Source of the DNA: Nocardioides campestrisoli
GTDB taxonomy: Bacteria; Actinomycetota; Actinomycetes; Propionibacteriales; Nocardioidaceae
Length of the DNA: 64,000 nucleotides
Direction: 5' to 3'
Assembly: GCF_013624435.2 (NCBI RefSeq)
Contig: NZ_CP061768.1
Location: 2,880,001-2,944,000 of the forward strand
The notes beneath the pieces are model-generated. The model saw only the letters and a list, made by a program, of their open reading frames with translations. It made no database searches and had not been told where the DNA came from. The translations under genes and the position numbers were made by a program. Below are positions 24,911-34,020 of this stretch, piece by piece (the stretch's first letter is position 1; each line of letters starts with the position of its first letter).

Positions 24911-25034
24911 GACATCTCCTGCGGGGTCTACGGATCTGGGGGCACCGGGCACAACGCCGAGGCCTGCTGCTCTGTTCCCATGGTCCGTCGCCCGGCCGGG
25001 CCGTCCGATCCCGGTCCCGACATCCGGACGGCAC

Positions 25035-25061
25035 TACAGTGGGAGCCCTACCTGCCGGTAG
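25035..25061 (+). promoter_or_regulatory. possible TetR operator and promoter
   Basis: TACAGT (25035-25040) is a plausible -10 for the tetR gene, without a good -35. Just downstream, CTACCTGCCGGTAG (25048-25061) is an inverted repeat with 5-bp arms and a 4-bp centre. Position between divergent moeZ and tetR suits an autoregulatory operator. Confidence 0.4.
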
Positions 25062-25156
25062 TACCTAAGAAAGCGGACGGCGACAACTCGGGACCCGCCG
25101 ACGCCCGGCACGCTCCGGAGCGGGATAGGCTGCGCCGCAAGAGACGGAGGAGCCTG

Positions 25157-25804
25157 GTGAGCACAGAGAACCACGACCTGGAGGGACGGCCTCGGGGTGC
25201 GAGGATGCCGCGGCGCGAGCGCCGCGCGCAGCTCCTCGACTCGGCCCTGGAGGTCTTCGTCGCCCACGGGTACCACGCCGCGGCGATGGACGACATCGCG
25301 GAGCGCGCCGGCGTCTCCAAGCCGGTGCTGTACCAGCACTTCCCCGGCAAGCTCGAGCTCTACATGGCGCTGCTGGACGACTCCTGCAACGCCATCACCG
25401 AGAGCATCCGCGCAGCCCTGGCCTCCACGCAGGACAACAAGCAGCGGGTCGCGGACGCGATCGCCGCCTTCTACTCCTACGTGGCCCAGGAGACCGGGGC
25501 GTTCCGGCTGGTCTTCGAGTCCGACCTGACCAACGACGCCGCGGTCCGGGAACGGGTCGAGCGGGTCACCGAGGACGCCGCGGCCAGCATCGCCGTGGTG
25601 ATCCAGCAGGACACCGGGCTGCCGATGCGGGCGTGCATGCTGCTCGCCGTCGCCCTGGTCGGAATGGGACAGGTCAGCGCACGGTTCTGGCTCTCGGACA
25701 CGGCCAACGGCGGGTCCGGTGACGCCATCAGCCAGAAGGACGCCGCCGCCCTCGTGGCTGCGCTCGGCTGGCGCGGCATCGGCGGCTACCCCAAGGAACA
25801 GTGA
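25157..25804 (+). CDS. TetR family transcriptional regulator
   Basis: The 215-residue protein has an N-terminal TetR DNA-binding domain at about residues 18-65 (RRAQLLDSALEVF and GVSKPVLYQHFPGKLELY) and a helical ligand/dimer domain. The GTG start follows GGAGGAG six bases upstream. Orthologues occur at this place next to moeZ and DUF3107 in many Actinobacteria, including Rv3208. The ligand is unknown. It probably regulates itself and perhaps moeZ or the downstream DUF3107 gene, 47 bases away. Confidence 0.93.
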   Translation: MSTENHDLEGRPRGARMPRRERRAQLLDSALEVFVAHGYHAAAMDDIAERAGVSKPVLYQHFPGKLELYMALLDDSCNAITESIRAALASTQDNKQRVADAIAAFYSYVAQETGAFRLVFESDLTNDAAVRERVERVTEDAAASIAVVIQQDTGLPMRACMLLAVALVGMGQVSARFWLSDTANGGSGDAISQKDAAALVAALGWRGIGGYPKEQ

Positions 25805-25851
25805 GGCTGCGCGGCCGCGCACCCACCGACATACGACAGAAGGAGGCCTCG

Positions 25852-26070
25852 ATGGAGGTCAAGATCGGCATCCAGCACGCCCCCCGCGAGATCGTCATCG
25901 ACGTGGACCTGAGCCAGGACGAGGTGGAGAAGCTGGTGAACGACGCGCTGGGCAACAACTCCTCGCTCGCCCTCACCGACGCCAAGGGCCGGCGCGTGCT
26001 GGTCCCCGGCGACCACATCGCCTACGTCGAGCTGGGTGGCGGGGTCACCGGGACCGTCGGCTTCCGCTGA
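25852..26070 (+). CDS. DUF3107 family protein
   Basis: A 72-residue protein beginning MEVKIGIQHAPREIVID and ending GGGVTGTVGFR, matching the short DUF3107 family (M. tuberculosis TB9.4, Rv3208A). The sequence suggests a small alpha/beta fold. The role is unknown. AGAAGGAGG is a strong ribosome site. It follows tetR closely and is probably in the same operon. Confidence 0.9.
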   Translation: MEVKIGIQHAPREIVIDVDLSQDEVEKLVNDALGNNSSLALTDAKGRRVLVPGDHIAYVELGGGVTGTVGFR

Positions 26071-26111
26071 CCCTGGGACCGACCCGTTCGGGAACGACCC
26101 CGACCGACTGA

Positions 26112-26145
26112 CCGGCCGTCCGGCGCCTCGCGCCCGGGCGGCCGG
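26112..26145. terminator. bidirectional hairpin after DUF3107
   Basis: Twelve pairs including one G-U (26112-26123 with 26134-26145) and a ten-base loop, between the convergent DUF3107 and ferritin-like genes. Very GC-rich and without a U-tract, as is usual in this window. Confidence 0.6.
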
Positions 26146-26193
26146 GCTCGTCTCCGGGGCACCCCGCCGCCCGTTGGGACCAGCGGCCGGACC

Positions 26194-26919
26194 TCAGGAG
26201 TCGAGCCCGAGCTCCTCCATCCGAGCCGCGTGCCGCTCGGTCAGCCGGCTGAACATCCGGCCGATGGCCGCCAGGTCGAGGCCGGGACGGTCGATCCCGC
26301 CCGCGAGCAGGGCCGTCATCGCGTCCCGCTCGGCGGCGACCCGCTGCCCCTGGATCAACGCCTCCCCCATCAGCCTGCGTCCCCACAGGGCCAGCCGCCC
26401 GCCGAGGCGCGGGTCCTCGGCGATGCCCGTGCGCACCCGCTCGACCACGAACTCGGAGTGACCGGTGTCGGCCAGCGCGTCGTTGATCAGGTCCCGGGTC
26501 GAGCTGTCCAGGTAGACAGCGATCTCGCGGTAGAAGTCGGCGGCCAGCCCGTCGCCCACGTAGGCCTTGATCAGTCCCTCGTACCAGTCCGACGGCGCGG
26601 TGTGGGCGTGGAACTCGTCGATGGCCCGGCGGAACGGGGCCATCGCCTCGAACGGGTCGGCACCCAGCTCGACCAGCCGCTCGCGCAACGGCGTCAGGTG
26701 GGCGAACTCGGCGGCCGCCATGGCCGAGAGGGCGACCTTGTCGGCCATCGAGGGGGCGAGCTTGGCGTCCTCGGCCAGGCGCTCGAAGGCGGAGAGCTCG
26801 CCGTACGCGATCGCCCCGAGCAGGTCGACCACGGCCTCGCGGTACTCGGTGTCGGCGAAGGCGTCGACCTCCGGGCCGACGGACCCCTGGTCCGGGCGTC
26901 CCGCCAACGATTCAGTCAT
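26194..26919 (-). CDS. ferritin-like fold protein
   Basis: The 241-residue helical protein belongs to the ferritin-like group related to MiaE-type tRNA hydroxylases. Candidate diiron ligands are the Glu in YGELSAFERL, Glu and His in AAAEFAHLTPL, and Glu in DWYEGLIKAYVGDGL. An oxidative or metal-storage function is possible; the substrate is unknown. TAGGGT ends six bases before the ATG, suggesting a leaderless mRNA. It is divergent from the rhlE-like gene, the same order as Rv3210c-Rv3211. Between them GTACGC is repeated with a 10-bp period (26955-26960 and 26965-26970). Confidence 0.82.
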   Translation of the reverse strand: MTESLAGRPDQGSVGPEVDAFADTEYREAVVDLLGAIAYGELSAFERLAEDAKLAPSMADKVALSAMAAAEFAHLTPLRERLVELGADPFEAMAPFRRAIDEFHAHTAPSDWYEGLIKAYVGDGLAADFYREIAVYLDSSTRDLINDALADTGHSEFVVERVRTGIAEDPRLGGRLALWGRRLMGEALIQGQRVAAERDAMTALLAGGIDRPGLDLAAIGRMFSRLTERHAARMEELGLDS

Positions 26920-27066
26920 GCCGTCACCCTACCGATACACTCGAGCACAACTGCGTACGCCCGAGTACGCGTGGGCGCGGTCCAGTGCCGCAGCCCAGCA
27001 TGTGCGCGGCAGACCGCTACGTCGAGTCCGCCGCTGGTGCAACGAACTGCGACGAAAGCGAAATAC

Positions 27067-28596
27067 GTGACCACCTTCCGTGAGCTCGGGGTCCTGCCCG
27101 AGATCTGCGACGCGCTCGAGCGCGCCGGCATCACCACCCCCTTCGCCATCCAGGAGATGACCCTCTCGGTCGCCCTGATGGGCACCGACCTGATCGGCCA
27201 GGCCCGCACGGGCACCGGCAAGACCCTCGCCTTCGGCATCCCGGTGCTGCAGCGCAGCGTCGCGCCCAGCGACCCCGCCTACGCCGAGCTCCCCCAGGGC
27301 AAGCCGCAGGCGCTGATCGTGGCGCCGACCCGCGAGCTCGCGCTCCAGGTCTCCAACGACCTGCACCTGGCCAGCAAGGACGTCGGCCTGCGGGTCCTGA
27401 CGGTCTACGGCGGGGTCGGCTACGACACCCAGCTGGAGGCGCTGGAGTCCGGCGTCGACATCGTCGTCGGTACGCCGGGCCGCCTGATCGACCTGGCCAA
27501 CCGCCGGGCGCTGGACCTCTCGCACGTGCACGCCCTGGTCCTCGACGAGGCCGACGAGATGCTCGACCTGGGCTTCCTGCCCGACGTCGAGCGCCTGCTG
27601 GCGATGACGCCGGAGACCCGGCAGACCATGCTCTTCTCGGCGACCATGCCGTCGGCCATCGTCTCCCTGGCCCGCACCCACATGCGCCACCCGATGAACA
27701 TCCGCGCCGAGTCCTCCTACGACACCACGATGGTGCCGGCGACCGCGCAGTTCATCTACCAGGCGCACGACCTGGACAAGCCCGAGATCATCGGGCGGGT
27801 CCTGCAGGCCGAGGACGCCGACAAGATCATCGTCTTCACCCGCACCAAGCGACAGGCCCAGCGGGTTGCCGACGACCTGGCCGAGCGCGGCTTCGCCGCC
27901 AGCCCGCTGCACGGCGACATGGCCCAGGTCGCCCGCGAGAAGGCGCTGGCCAAGTTCCGCGAGAACAAGATCCGGGTCCTGGTCGCCACCGACGTCGCGG
28001 CCCGCGGCATCGACGTCGCCGGCGTCTCCCACGTCATCAACTACACCTGCCCCGAGGACGACAAGACCTACGTGCACCGGATCGGCCGCACCGGCCGGGC
28101 CGGCGCCACGGGCACCGCGATCACGTTCGTGGACTGGGCGGACCTGCACCGGTGGAAGATGATCAACAAGGCACTGGACCTGCCGTTCGACAACCCGCAG
28201 GAGACCTACTCCACCTCGGAGCACCTGTTCACCGACCAGGGCATCGCGCCCGGCACCAAGGGTCGCATCGTCGACCCGGCGCCGGTCGAGCGCAAGCCCC
28301 GCGAGGGCGGGCGCGACGGCGGCCGGAGCCGCGACAAGGACCGCGAGCGCGCGCCGCGCCGCGACCGCAGCCGCAGCCGGACCCGCAACGGGCGCCCGGT
28401 CGAGGGCGACTCCGCCGAGTCGGCGGCCCAGGCTCCGGCGTCGGCCGAGCGGTCCACCACCGACCGCCCGGGCGAGGGCGACGAGAACCGTCCCAGCCGC
28501 ACCCGCCGACGCCGCCGGCGCAGCGGTGGCTCGGGCGAGGGCGCCCAGGGCGGCGACGCCGCGGGCTCCGCTCCCGCGGCCAGCAGCGCCGAGTGA
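27067..28596 (+). CDS. rhlE: DEAD-box RNA helicase (RhlE type)
   Basis: The 509-residue product has the DEAD-box order: Q motif near PFAIQEMTL, Walker A ARTGTGKT (46-53), PTRELALQ, DEAD at about 160-163, SAT, and HRIGRTGRAG. The last 100 residues are a basic, Arg/Ser-rich and then Gly/Ala-rich disordered tail typical of RNA-binding helicases. It unwinds RNA in ATP-dependent ribosome assembly or RNA decay. The GTG before TTFRELG was chosen by alignment to the family start; no strong ribosome site is present. Matches Rv3211 in position. Confidence 0.93.
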   Translation: MTTFRELGVLPEICDALERAGITTPFAIQEMTLSVALMGTDLIGQARTGTGKTLAFGIPVLQRSVAPSDPAYAELPQGKPQALIVAPTRELALQVSNDLHLASKDVGLRVLTVYGGVGYDTQLEALESGVDIVVGTPGRLIDLANRRALDLSHVHALVLDEADEMLDLGFLPDVERLLAMTPETRQTMLFSATMPSAIVSLARTHMRHPMNIRAESSYDTTMVPATAQFIYQAHDLDKPEIIGRVLQAEDADKIIVFTRTKRQAQRVADDLAERGFAASPLHGDMAQVAREKALAKFRENKIRVLVATDVAARGIDVAGVSHVINYTCPEDDKTYVHRIGRTGRAGATGTAITFVDWADLHRWKMINKALDLPFDNPQETYSTSEHLFTDQGIAPGTKGRIVDPAPVERKPREGGRDGGRSRDKDRERAPRRDRSRSRTRNGRPVEGDSAESAAQAPASAERSTTDRPGEGDENRPSRTRRRRRRSGGSGEGAQGGDAAGSAPAASSAE

Positions 28597-28629
28597 CGAC
28601 CGCCTGACTCAGGCCGCGTCGACGCCTTC

Positions 28630-28663
28630 CAGGCCGGTGATCCCCGCGGGGGTCACCGGCCTG
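28630..28663. terminator. bidirectional terminator containing the parA stop
   Basis: Fifteen pairs including one G-U (28630-28644 with 28649-28663) and a CGCG loop. The stop codon of the minus-strand parA gene (28653-28655) lies inside the stem. Confidence 0.75.
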
Positions 28664-29426
28664 CGCGCGTCACCAGGTTCTTCGCCACCTCGCGGTAGGC
28701 CCGTGCGCCCTTGCTGGTGCGTGAGGTCGACAGGATCGAGCGTCCCGCGGCCGGGGCCTCGGCGAACTTGATCGTCTTCGGGATCGGCGGCTCGATCACG
28801 TCCAGGTCGTAGGTCTCCGAGATCGTCTCCAGCACCGTCCGCGCGTGCGTGGTGCGGCCGTCGTACATGGTGGGCAGCACCCCCCAGACCGTGAGCGACC
28901 GGTTGGTGAACCGGCGCACGTCGTGCACGGTGTCCAGGAGCTGGCCCACCCCGCGGTGCGAGAGCGTCTCGCACTGCAGGGGCACCACCACGCCGTCGGC
29001 GGCGGTCAGCGCGGCCACGGTCAGCACCCCCAGCGAGGGCGGGCAGTCCAGCAGCACCCAGTCGTAGACCGTGCCCTGCTCGGCGAGGTCCTCCAGCATC
29101 GAGCGGATGACGTGCTCGCGGCCCGTCCGGGTCAGCAGGTCGGCCTCGGCGCGGGCCAGCTCGATGGTGGCCGGCAGCAGGTCGGGTCCGTCCGAGGTCG
29201 TCACGATCACCTCGCGCGCGTCGATCCCCTTCGTGAGCACGTGATGGACCGACAGGTCCAGGTCCTCGGGGTCGAGCCCCAGGGAGAAGGTCAGGCAGGC
29301 CTGCGGGTCCAGGTCGACCAGGAGGACCGACTGGCCCTCCTCGACGAGCGCGGCGCCGATCGAGGCGACGGAGGTGGTCTTGGCCACCCCGCCCTTCTGG
29401 TTCGCGACGGCAAGTGTCGTGGTCAT
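28653..29426 (-). CDS. ParA-family ATPase
   Basis: The 257-residue MinD/ParA protein has the deviant Walker A KGGVAKTT (11-18), Walker A' VDLDPQACLTF and DWVLLDCPPSLG. No ParB or parS-like gene is nearby, so this is an orphan ATPase like Rv3213c at this locus, not the chromosomal segregation pair near the origin. It probably positions a cellular cargo or complex; which one is unknown. CATGAT ends six bases before the ATG, so translation may start leaderless. Divergent from the SDR gene, with a 59-bp gap. Confidence 0.9.
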   Translation of the reverse strand: MTTTLAVANQKGGVAKTTSVASIGAALVEEGQSVLLVDLDPQACLTFSLGLDPEDLDLSVHHVLTKGIDAREVIVTTSDGPDLLPATIELARAEADLLTRTGREHVIRSMLEDLAEQGTVYDWVLLDCPPSLGVLTVAALTAADGVVVPLQCETLSHRGVGQLLDTVHDVRRFTNRSLTVWGVLPTMYDGRTTHARTVLETISETYDLDVIEPPIPKTIKFAEAPAAGRSILSTSRTSKGARAYREVAKNLVTRAGR

Positions 29427-29485
29427 GGACCGATCATGACCGACTGTGCTTGCCCGTGGGGGCGCGACACCTCAATGCTGGGCAC

Positions 29486-30250
29486 ATGACCTCCTCGACC
29501 GCGCTGGTCACCGGCGCCACCGCCGGCATCGGCCGCTCCTTCGCCCACCAGCTGGCCGCCTCCGGCCACGACCTCGTCCTGGTCGCCCGCGACCGGGTCC
29601 GTCTCGAGCACGAGGCCGCCGAGCTGCACGACCGGTACGGCGTCGCCGTCGAGGTGCTGCCCGCCGACCTGGCCGACCGCGAGCAGCTCGCGACCGTGGA
29701 GGCCCGGGTCGCGGACCGCGGCCGCCCGGTCGACCTGCTGGTCAACAACGCCGGCTTCGGCCTCAAGGGCCGCTTCCTCGACAACCCGGTCGAGGCCGAG
29801 CAGGCGATGCTCGACGTGCTGGTGACCGCGGTGATGCGGCTCAGCCACGCCGCGCTGGGCGCGATGGCCGAGCGCGGGCACGGCGGCCTGGTCAACGTCT
29901 CCAGCGTGGCGGCGTTCCTGCCCCGCGGCACCTACTCGGCGGCCAAGGGATGGGTCAACCAGTTCGGTGAGTGGGCCGCCGCGGAGTACCGCCCGCAGGG
30001 GGTGGTGGTAACGACCCTGTGCCCCGGCTTCACCAGGACCGAGTTCCACGAGCGGATGGACGTGGGTCGCGACTCCGCGCCCGAGTTCCTGTGGCTCGAC
30101 GCCGACGCCCTGGTCCGGCAGGCGCTGGAGGACCACGCCCGCGGCAAGGTGCTCTCCATCCCCGGCGTGCAGTACAAGGCGGTCGCCGCGGTCAGCCGGT
30201 TCGTGCCGCTCCGGCTCCTCCAGCCCCTGCAGGCGCTGGGCCGCCGCTGA
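29486..30250 (+). CDS. short-chain dehydrogenase/reductase
   Basis: The 254-residue classical SDR has the NAD(P) motif TGATAGIG (9-16), NNAG, a serine in NVSSVAAF and the catalytic pair Tyr150-x3-Lys154 in YSAAK. The Arg residues after the first beta strand (ARDRVRLE) favour NADPH. The sequence resembles DltE-type reductases; the substrate is unknown. Soluble cytoplasmic oxidoreductase. Single gene, convergent with the MaoC gene. Confidence 0.9.
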   Translation: MTSSTALVTGATAGIGRSFAHQLAASGHDLVLVARDRVRLEHEAAELHDRYGVAVEVLPADLADREQLATVEARVADRGRPVDLLVNNAGFGLKGRFLDNPVEAEQAMLDVLVTAVMRLSHAALGAMAERGHGGLVNVSSVAAFLPRGTYSAAKGWVNQFGEWAAAEYRPQGVVVTTLCPGFTRTEFHERMDVGRDSAPEFLWLDADALVRQALEDHARGKVLSIPGVQYKAVAAVSRFVPLRLLQPLQALGRR

Positions 30251-30295
30251 GGCTGCGCCTGAGACTGGGCCCGGGCTCGGCGGGTCGGATCAGCG
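30245..30295. terminator. hairpin pairing two stop codons
   Basis: CGCTGA (30245-30250, with the SDR stop) can pair with TCAGCG (30290-30295, with the MaoC stop on the other strand). The 39-base loop contains GCCCGGGC. Weak on its own, but it repeats a pattern seen at other convergent junctions here. Confidence 0.4.
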
Positions 30296-31330
30296 CGGGA
30301 CGAGCGCCCAGTAGTCCAGGTCGAGCAGGACGCCCTCGGCGTACTTCTTGTCCTCGCGGCGCAGCGTCATCGACTCGTCACGTCCGCGCGTGGCGACCAG
30401 CCGCAGGCGCAGCGCGCCCACCCCCGGCGCCAGGTCGTCGGCCTTGTCCAGCACCTCGGACCACGCGTGCACCGTGTCCCCGGCGAACGCCGGCGCCACG
30501 TGCGAGCCCGCGTTGATCGCGGCGATCAGCTGGGCGTTCGCGAGGCCGTTGAAGGACAGGGCCCGCGCCAGCGAGATGATGTGCCCGCCGTAGACCAGCC
30601 GCTTGCCGTCGGGGCGGGCCTGGGTGTTGAAGTGCACCTTGGCGGTGTTCTGCCACAGCCGGGTCGCCATCATGTGCTCGGCGTCGGTCAGGGTGACCCC
30701 GTCGACGTGGTCGATCTTCTCGCCCACCTCGTAGTCGCCCAGGCGGTGCGGCTCGCCCGCCGCGGCGGCGTCGTACTGCGTGAAGTCCAGGCCGGCGGGC
30801 ACCACCAGGGCGCCGGGCTCGACCACGGCGGCCAGCTCGGGCACGACGGTCTCCGGGGCCGGCGCCTCGGCGTCTCGCTTGTGCACCATCACCCAGCGCG
30901 CCCAGTCGAGCGCGGTCTCGCCGCGCTGGTTGGTGGCGGTCGAGCGCACCCAGACCACCCCGGTGCGGCCGTTGGAGTTCTCCTTCAGCCCGATCACCTC
31001 CGAGCGCGTCCGCAGCGTGTCGCCCGGCACCACCGGCAGGTGGAACCGGCACTCGGCGTAGCCCAGGTTGGCCACCGCGTTGAGCGAGACGTCCGGCACG
31101 GTCTTGCCGAACGCCACGTGGAAGCCGATCAGCTCCTCCACCGGGTGCGCCGACAGCCCGACCGAGGCGGCGAACTCGGCCGAGGACGGCAGCGCGAACC
31201 GGCTGGGGTAGATCGCCCCGTAGAGCGCGCGGTCACCCTCGGTGATCGTGCGCGGGGTGGCGTGCTCGATCACCTGACCGAGGGTGAAGTCCTCGAAGAA
31301 GTTGCCGGGGTTGGTCTTGCTGTGGCTCAT
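30290..31330 (-). CDS. MaoC family dehydratase, mesaconyl-CoA hydratase-like
   Basis: The 346-residue product contains two hot-dog MaoC domains (about 10-150 and 180-330). Its opening KTNPGNFFEDFTLGQVI..ATPRTITEGD and the segments FGKTVPDVSLNAVANLGYAE and NGRTGVVWV closely resemble mesaconyl-CoA hydratases of the ethylmalonyl-CoA pathway, as I remember them. It would hydrate an enoyl-CoA in the cytoplasm. No other gene of that pathway is present (no crotonyl-CoA carboxylase/reductase), so the exact substrate stays open. CAGGAT ends seven bases before the ATG. Confidence 0.8.
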   Translation of the reverse strand: MSHSKTNPGNFFEDFTLGQVIEHATPRTITEGDRALYGAIYPSRFALPSSAEFAASVGLSAHPVEELIGFHVAFGKTVPDVSLNAVANLGYAECRFHLPVVPGDTLRTRSEVIGLKENSNGRTGVVWVRSTATNQRGETALDWARWVMVHKRDAEAPAPETVVPELAAVVEPGALVVPAGLDFTQYDAAAAGEPHRLGDYEVGEKIDHVDGVTLTDAEHMMATRLWQNTAKVHFNTQARPDGKRLVYGGHIISLARALSFNGLANAQLIAAINAGSHVAPAFAGDTVHAWSEVLDKADDLAPGVGALRLRLVATRGRDESMTLRREDKKYAEGVLLDLDYWALVPR

Positions 31331-31391
31331 GGGGCGTATCCTGCCGCATCCGCCCCACCTGTTCGGCGGCCGCCCATCCTTCGGCCGAGGC

Positions 31392-31565
31392 TCAGGCGCC
31401 CCCGCCGCCGGCCTTGCGCCGGTGCATCTTCGGCGCGGCACCGCCGGACACCTCGGGCCCGTGCGCCTTCTCGTGCACCGGTCCGTCCTGGTGCACGCCC
31501 TTCTCGGCCGAGCCCTTGCGCTCCAGCGCCTCGCGCATCTTCGCCTTGAGGTCGTCGTTCGGCAT
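31392..31565 (-). CDS. DUF5302 family small protein
   Basis: A 57-residue hydrophilic protein: a short helix (DDLKAKMREALERK), then GPVHEKAHGPEVSGG and a basic end PKMHRRKAGGGGA. These are the conserved pieces of the actinobacterial DUF5302 family, of unknown function. The ATG at 31565 has GGAG seven bases upstream; a GTG eight codons earlier is the alternative. The tail HRRKAGG suggests nucleic-acid or ribosome contact, which is only inference. Confidence 0.82.
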   Translation of the reverse strand: MPNDDLKAKMREALERKGSAEKGVHQDGPVHEKAHGPEVSGGAAPKMHRRKAGGGGA

Positions 31566-31639
31566 CTGCGACTCCGTTCCGTCGGGCACGGCGTGGTGAC
31601 GTGCGGTCCTGCCACTGTGTCACGCCCGCGCAGCCGCCG

Positions 31640-32695
31640 TCAGCCCGTTTTCTCCGCCTCGCGCGCGGCGGCGCGCTCCTCCTCGTCGCGACGGATCACG
31701 TCGGCCAGCAGGCCGGACAGGCCGGCGACGGCCGCCTCGGTCACCTCGCCCTCGGGCACCGTGGCCGGGTCGATCCCCGGGACCTCCACGGGCTCCAGCT
31801 CGGCCCAGTCGCCGACCAGCCGGACGCCGAGGCGCTGCAACCCCTCGACCATCTCCCGGGCGTGGTCGCGCACCCACGGGGCGACCGGCAGGCCGATCGA
31901 GGGCTCGGAGCTCTTGCGTCCGGCCAGGATCGTCTTGGAGAGCAGCCCCTTGCGGAACGGGGTGCCGGCCGGGAACGGCAGGCCGGCCTCCTCGAGCAGC
32001 TCGTTGAGACGCCGCATCACCAGCGCCGAGGCCGCCCCCAGGGACTCGTTCTGGGTGGGCGCGGGCGCGAACCCCTCGGGGTCGGTGCCCAGCACCGAGG
32101 CGAACCGCTCCCAGAGCAGGTCCCGGGGTGCGCCCGGGTGCGGCACCGTGAGCACCGTGACGTTCTCCGGACCGACCGCCTGCCCCCAGGTCTGGGCCAT
32201 CCGCACCAGGTTCTGCTGGCGCCAGAACGTCCGCCCCGTCTCCGGACCGGGCTGCCCGGCCTCGCGGTGCCCGGGGCGGTACGCGACGATCCCGTCGAGG
32301 TACTCCTGCCAGGTCCAGGTGCGCCCGTTCTGCAGGGTCTCCTGCCACATCGCCGCGATCGACCGGTTGAGGTCGCGCGCGGTGATCACCACCTCGATCT
32401 CCCCGGCGACGGTCTCCCGGACCCGGGCCGCGGCCGCCGGCCGGGCCGGGCCCAGGTACTCCATGGAGATGACCGAGGTGCCGTCGTGCTCGGAGACCCG
32501 CGCGGCGTGCTTCTCCCACATCCGCCCCTGCCCCTCCAGGAGGTGCTTGGCGGCGTAGACCTGGCTGAGCCACTCACGGCCCGGCACGAGCACTCCCCGG
32601 CTGCGCAGCATCGCCTTGTTGGCGAAGAGGCGCGACTGGATGAAGGTCGTGCCGGACTTCATGGCTCCGACGTGGAGGACGAGACGGCCCGGCAT
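31640..32695 (-). CDS. sulfotransferase family protein (1)
   Basis: The 351-residue protein has a P-loop-like PAPS-binding motif right at the N-terminus, HVGAMKSGTTFIQ (residues 8-20), and the second phosphate-binding region TARDLNRSIAAMWQ, both typical of carbohydrate sulfotransferases. It would move sulfate from PAPS to a sugar or lipid acceptor. It is distantly similar to the sulfotransferase at 40-41 kb in both motifs and layout. TAGGAT ends seven bases before the ATG, directly after the acyl-CoA dehydrogenase gene, so it has its own promoter. No PAPS-making genes are in the window. Confidence 0.85.
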   Translation of the reverse strand: MPGRLVLHVGAMKSGTTFIQSRLFANKAMLRSRGVLVPGREWLSQVYAAKHLLEGQGRMWEKHAARVSEHDGTSVISMEYLGPARPAAAARVRETVAGEIEVVITARDLNRSIAAMWQETLQNGRTWTWQEYLDGIVAYRPGHREAGQPGPETGRTFWRQQNLVRMAQTWGQAVGPENVTVLTVPHPGAPRDLLWERFASVLGTDPEGFAPAPTQNESLGAASALVMRRLNELLEEAGLPFPAGTPFRKGLLSKTILAGRKSSEPSIGLPVAPWVRDHAREMVEGLQRLGVRLVGDWAELEPVEVPGIDPATVPEGEVTEAAVAGLSGLLADVIRRDEEERAAAREAEKTG

Positions 32696-32713
32696 GTCAA
32701 CGATCCTAGGTCG

Positions 32714-33907
32714 TCAGCGCTGCTTGTACTCCTTGAGCATGCTCCGACCGATGATCATCTTCTGGATGTCCGAGGTGCCCTCGCCGATCAGCATGAACGC
32801 CGCCTCGCGGTAGAGACGCTCGATCTCGTACTCCTTGGAGTAGCCGTAGCCGCCGTGGATCCGGAAGGAGTCCTCGACGACCTCGTTGCAGTACTCGCTG
32901 GCGAGCATCTTGGCCATGCCGGCCTCGACGTCGTTGCGCTGGCCGGAGTCCTTCTTGCGGGCGGCCTTGACCATCATCGTGTGCGCCGTCTCCACCTTGG
33001 TGGCCATCTCGGCCAGGCGGAACAGGATCGCCTGGTGCTCGGCGATCGGCTTGCCGAAGGTCTCACGCTGCTGGGCGTACGCCACACCGAGCTCGAAGGC
33101 CCGGTTGGCGATGCCGCAGGCGCGGGCCGCGACGTTGACGCGGCCGACCTCGACGCCGTCCATCATCTGGTAGAAGCCCTTGCCCGGCTCGCCGCCCAGG
33201 ATCTGGTCGGCGGAGATCTTGTGGCCCTCGAAGATCATCTCCGTGGTGTCGATCCCCTTGTAGCCCATCTTGTCGATCTTGCCGGGGACGGTGACGCCCT
33301 GGGCGGTCTCGCCGAAGCCCGGCTCCTTCTCGACCAGGAAGGTGGTCATGTTCTTGTAGACCGAGTCGGCGCCCTCGTCGGTCTTGACCAGGACGGCGAC
33401 CAGGGTGGAGGAGCCACCGTTGGTCAGCCACATCTTCTGGCCGGTGATCTCGTAGCCCTCGTCGGTCTTGACCGCCTTGGTGCTGATCGCCGAGACGTCG
33501 GAGCCCAGGGACGGCTCGGACATCGAGAACGCGCCCCGCACCTCGCCGGTGGCCATCCGCGGCAGGTACTTGCGCTTCTGCTCCTCGGTGCCGTGCTTCA
33601 TCAGCATGTAGGCCACGATGAAGTGGGTGTTGATGACGCCGGAGACGCTCATCCAGCCGCGGGCGATCTCCTCCACGCAGAGCGCGTAGGTGAGCAGCGA
33701 CTCGCCGAGGCCGTCGTACTCCTCGGGGATCATCAGGCCGAAGATGCCGAGCTCCTTGAGCCCCTCGACGATCTCGGTCGGGTACTCGTCGGCGTGCTCG
33801 AGCTCGGTGGCGACCGGGAGGATCTTCTCCTCCACGAAGGTCCGCACTGCCTTCAGGATCTCGGACTGGTCCTCGGTGAGGTCCTCGGTCTGGCAGAGAC
33901 GCGGCAT
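32714..33907 (-). CDS. acyl-CoA dehydrogenase
   Basis: The 397-residue flavoprotein has the family blocks AFSMSEPSLGSDVSAI, TGQKMWLTNG, RETFGKPIAEHQ, IHGGYGYSKEYEIERLYRE and the catalytic glutamate in GEGTSDIQ (about residue 376). It oxidises an acyl-CoA to the 2-enoyl-CoA and passes electrons to electron-transfer flavoprotein. AAGGAG lies nine bases before the ATG. A TAGCAT -10 (33982-33987) would give a leader of about 70 bases that contains a 9-bp hairpin (33938-33960). It sits among surface-polymer genes but looks like ordinary lipid metabolism. Confidence 0.94.
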   Translation of the reverse strand: MPRLCQTEDLTEDQSEILKAVRTFVEEKILPVATELEHADEYPTEIVEGLKELGIFGLMIPEEYDGLGESLLTYALCVEEIARGWMSVSGVINTHFIVAYMLMKHGTEEQKRKYLPRMATGEVRGAFSMSEPSLGSDVSAISTKAVKTDEGYEITGQKMWLTNGGSSTLVAVLVKTDEGADSVYKNMTTFLVEKEPGFGETAQGVTVPGKIDKMGYKGIDTTEMIFEGHKISADQILGGEPGKGFYQMMDGVEVGRVNVAARACGIANRAFELGVAYAQQRETFGKPIAEHQAILFRLAEMATKVETAHTMMVKAARKKDSGQRNDVEAGMAKMLASEYCNEVVEDSFRIHGGYGYSKEYEIERLYREAAFMLIGEGTSDIQKMIIGRSMLKEYKQR

Positions 33908-34020
33908 GCCTGGGTTCTCCTTCGTCGGGGTCCGGCGGGACACGCGGGCTCGCGTGGTCCGACGGCCGGGGGTCGCGGCAGATGCTAACCGACCGGACGC
34001 AGCCGCCCGACCAGGCCACC

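Noticed and set aside
28653..29426. Chromosome partitioning (parAB-parS) locus
   Set aside because: No ParB gene or parS site nearby; this is an orphan ParA-type ATPase.
30290..33907. Ethylmalonyl-CoA pathway cluster (mesaconyl-CoA hydratase-like plus acyl-CoA dehydrogenase)
   Set aside because: The dehydrogenase is shorter than methylsuccinyl-CoA dehydrogenase and other pathway genes are absent; the two genes are probably unrelated neighbours.
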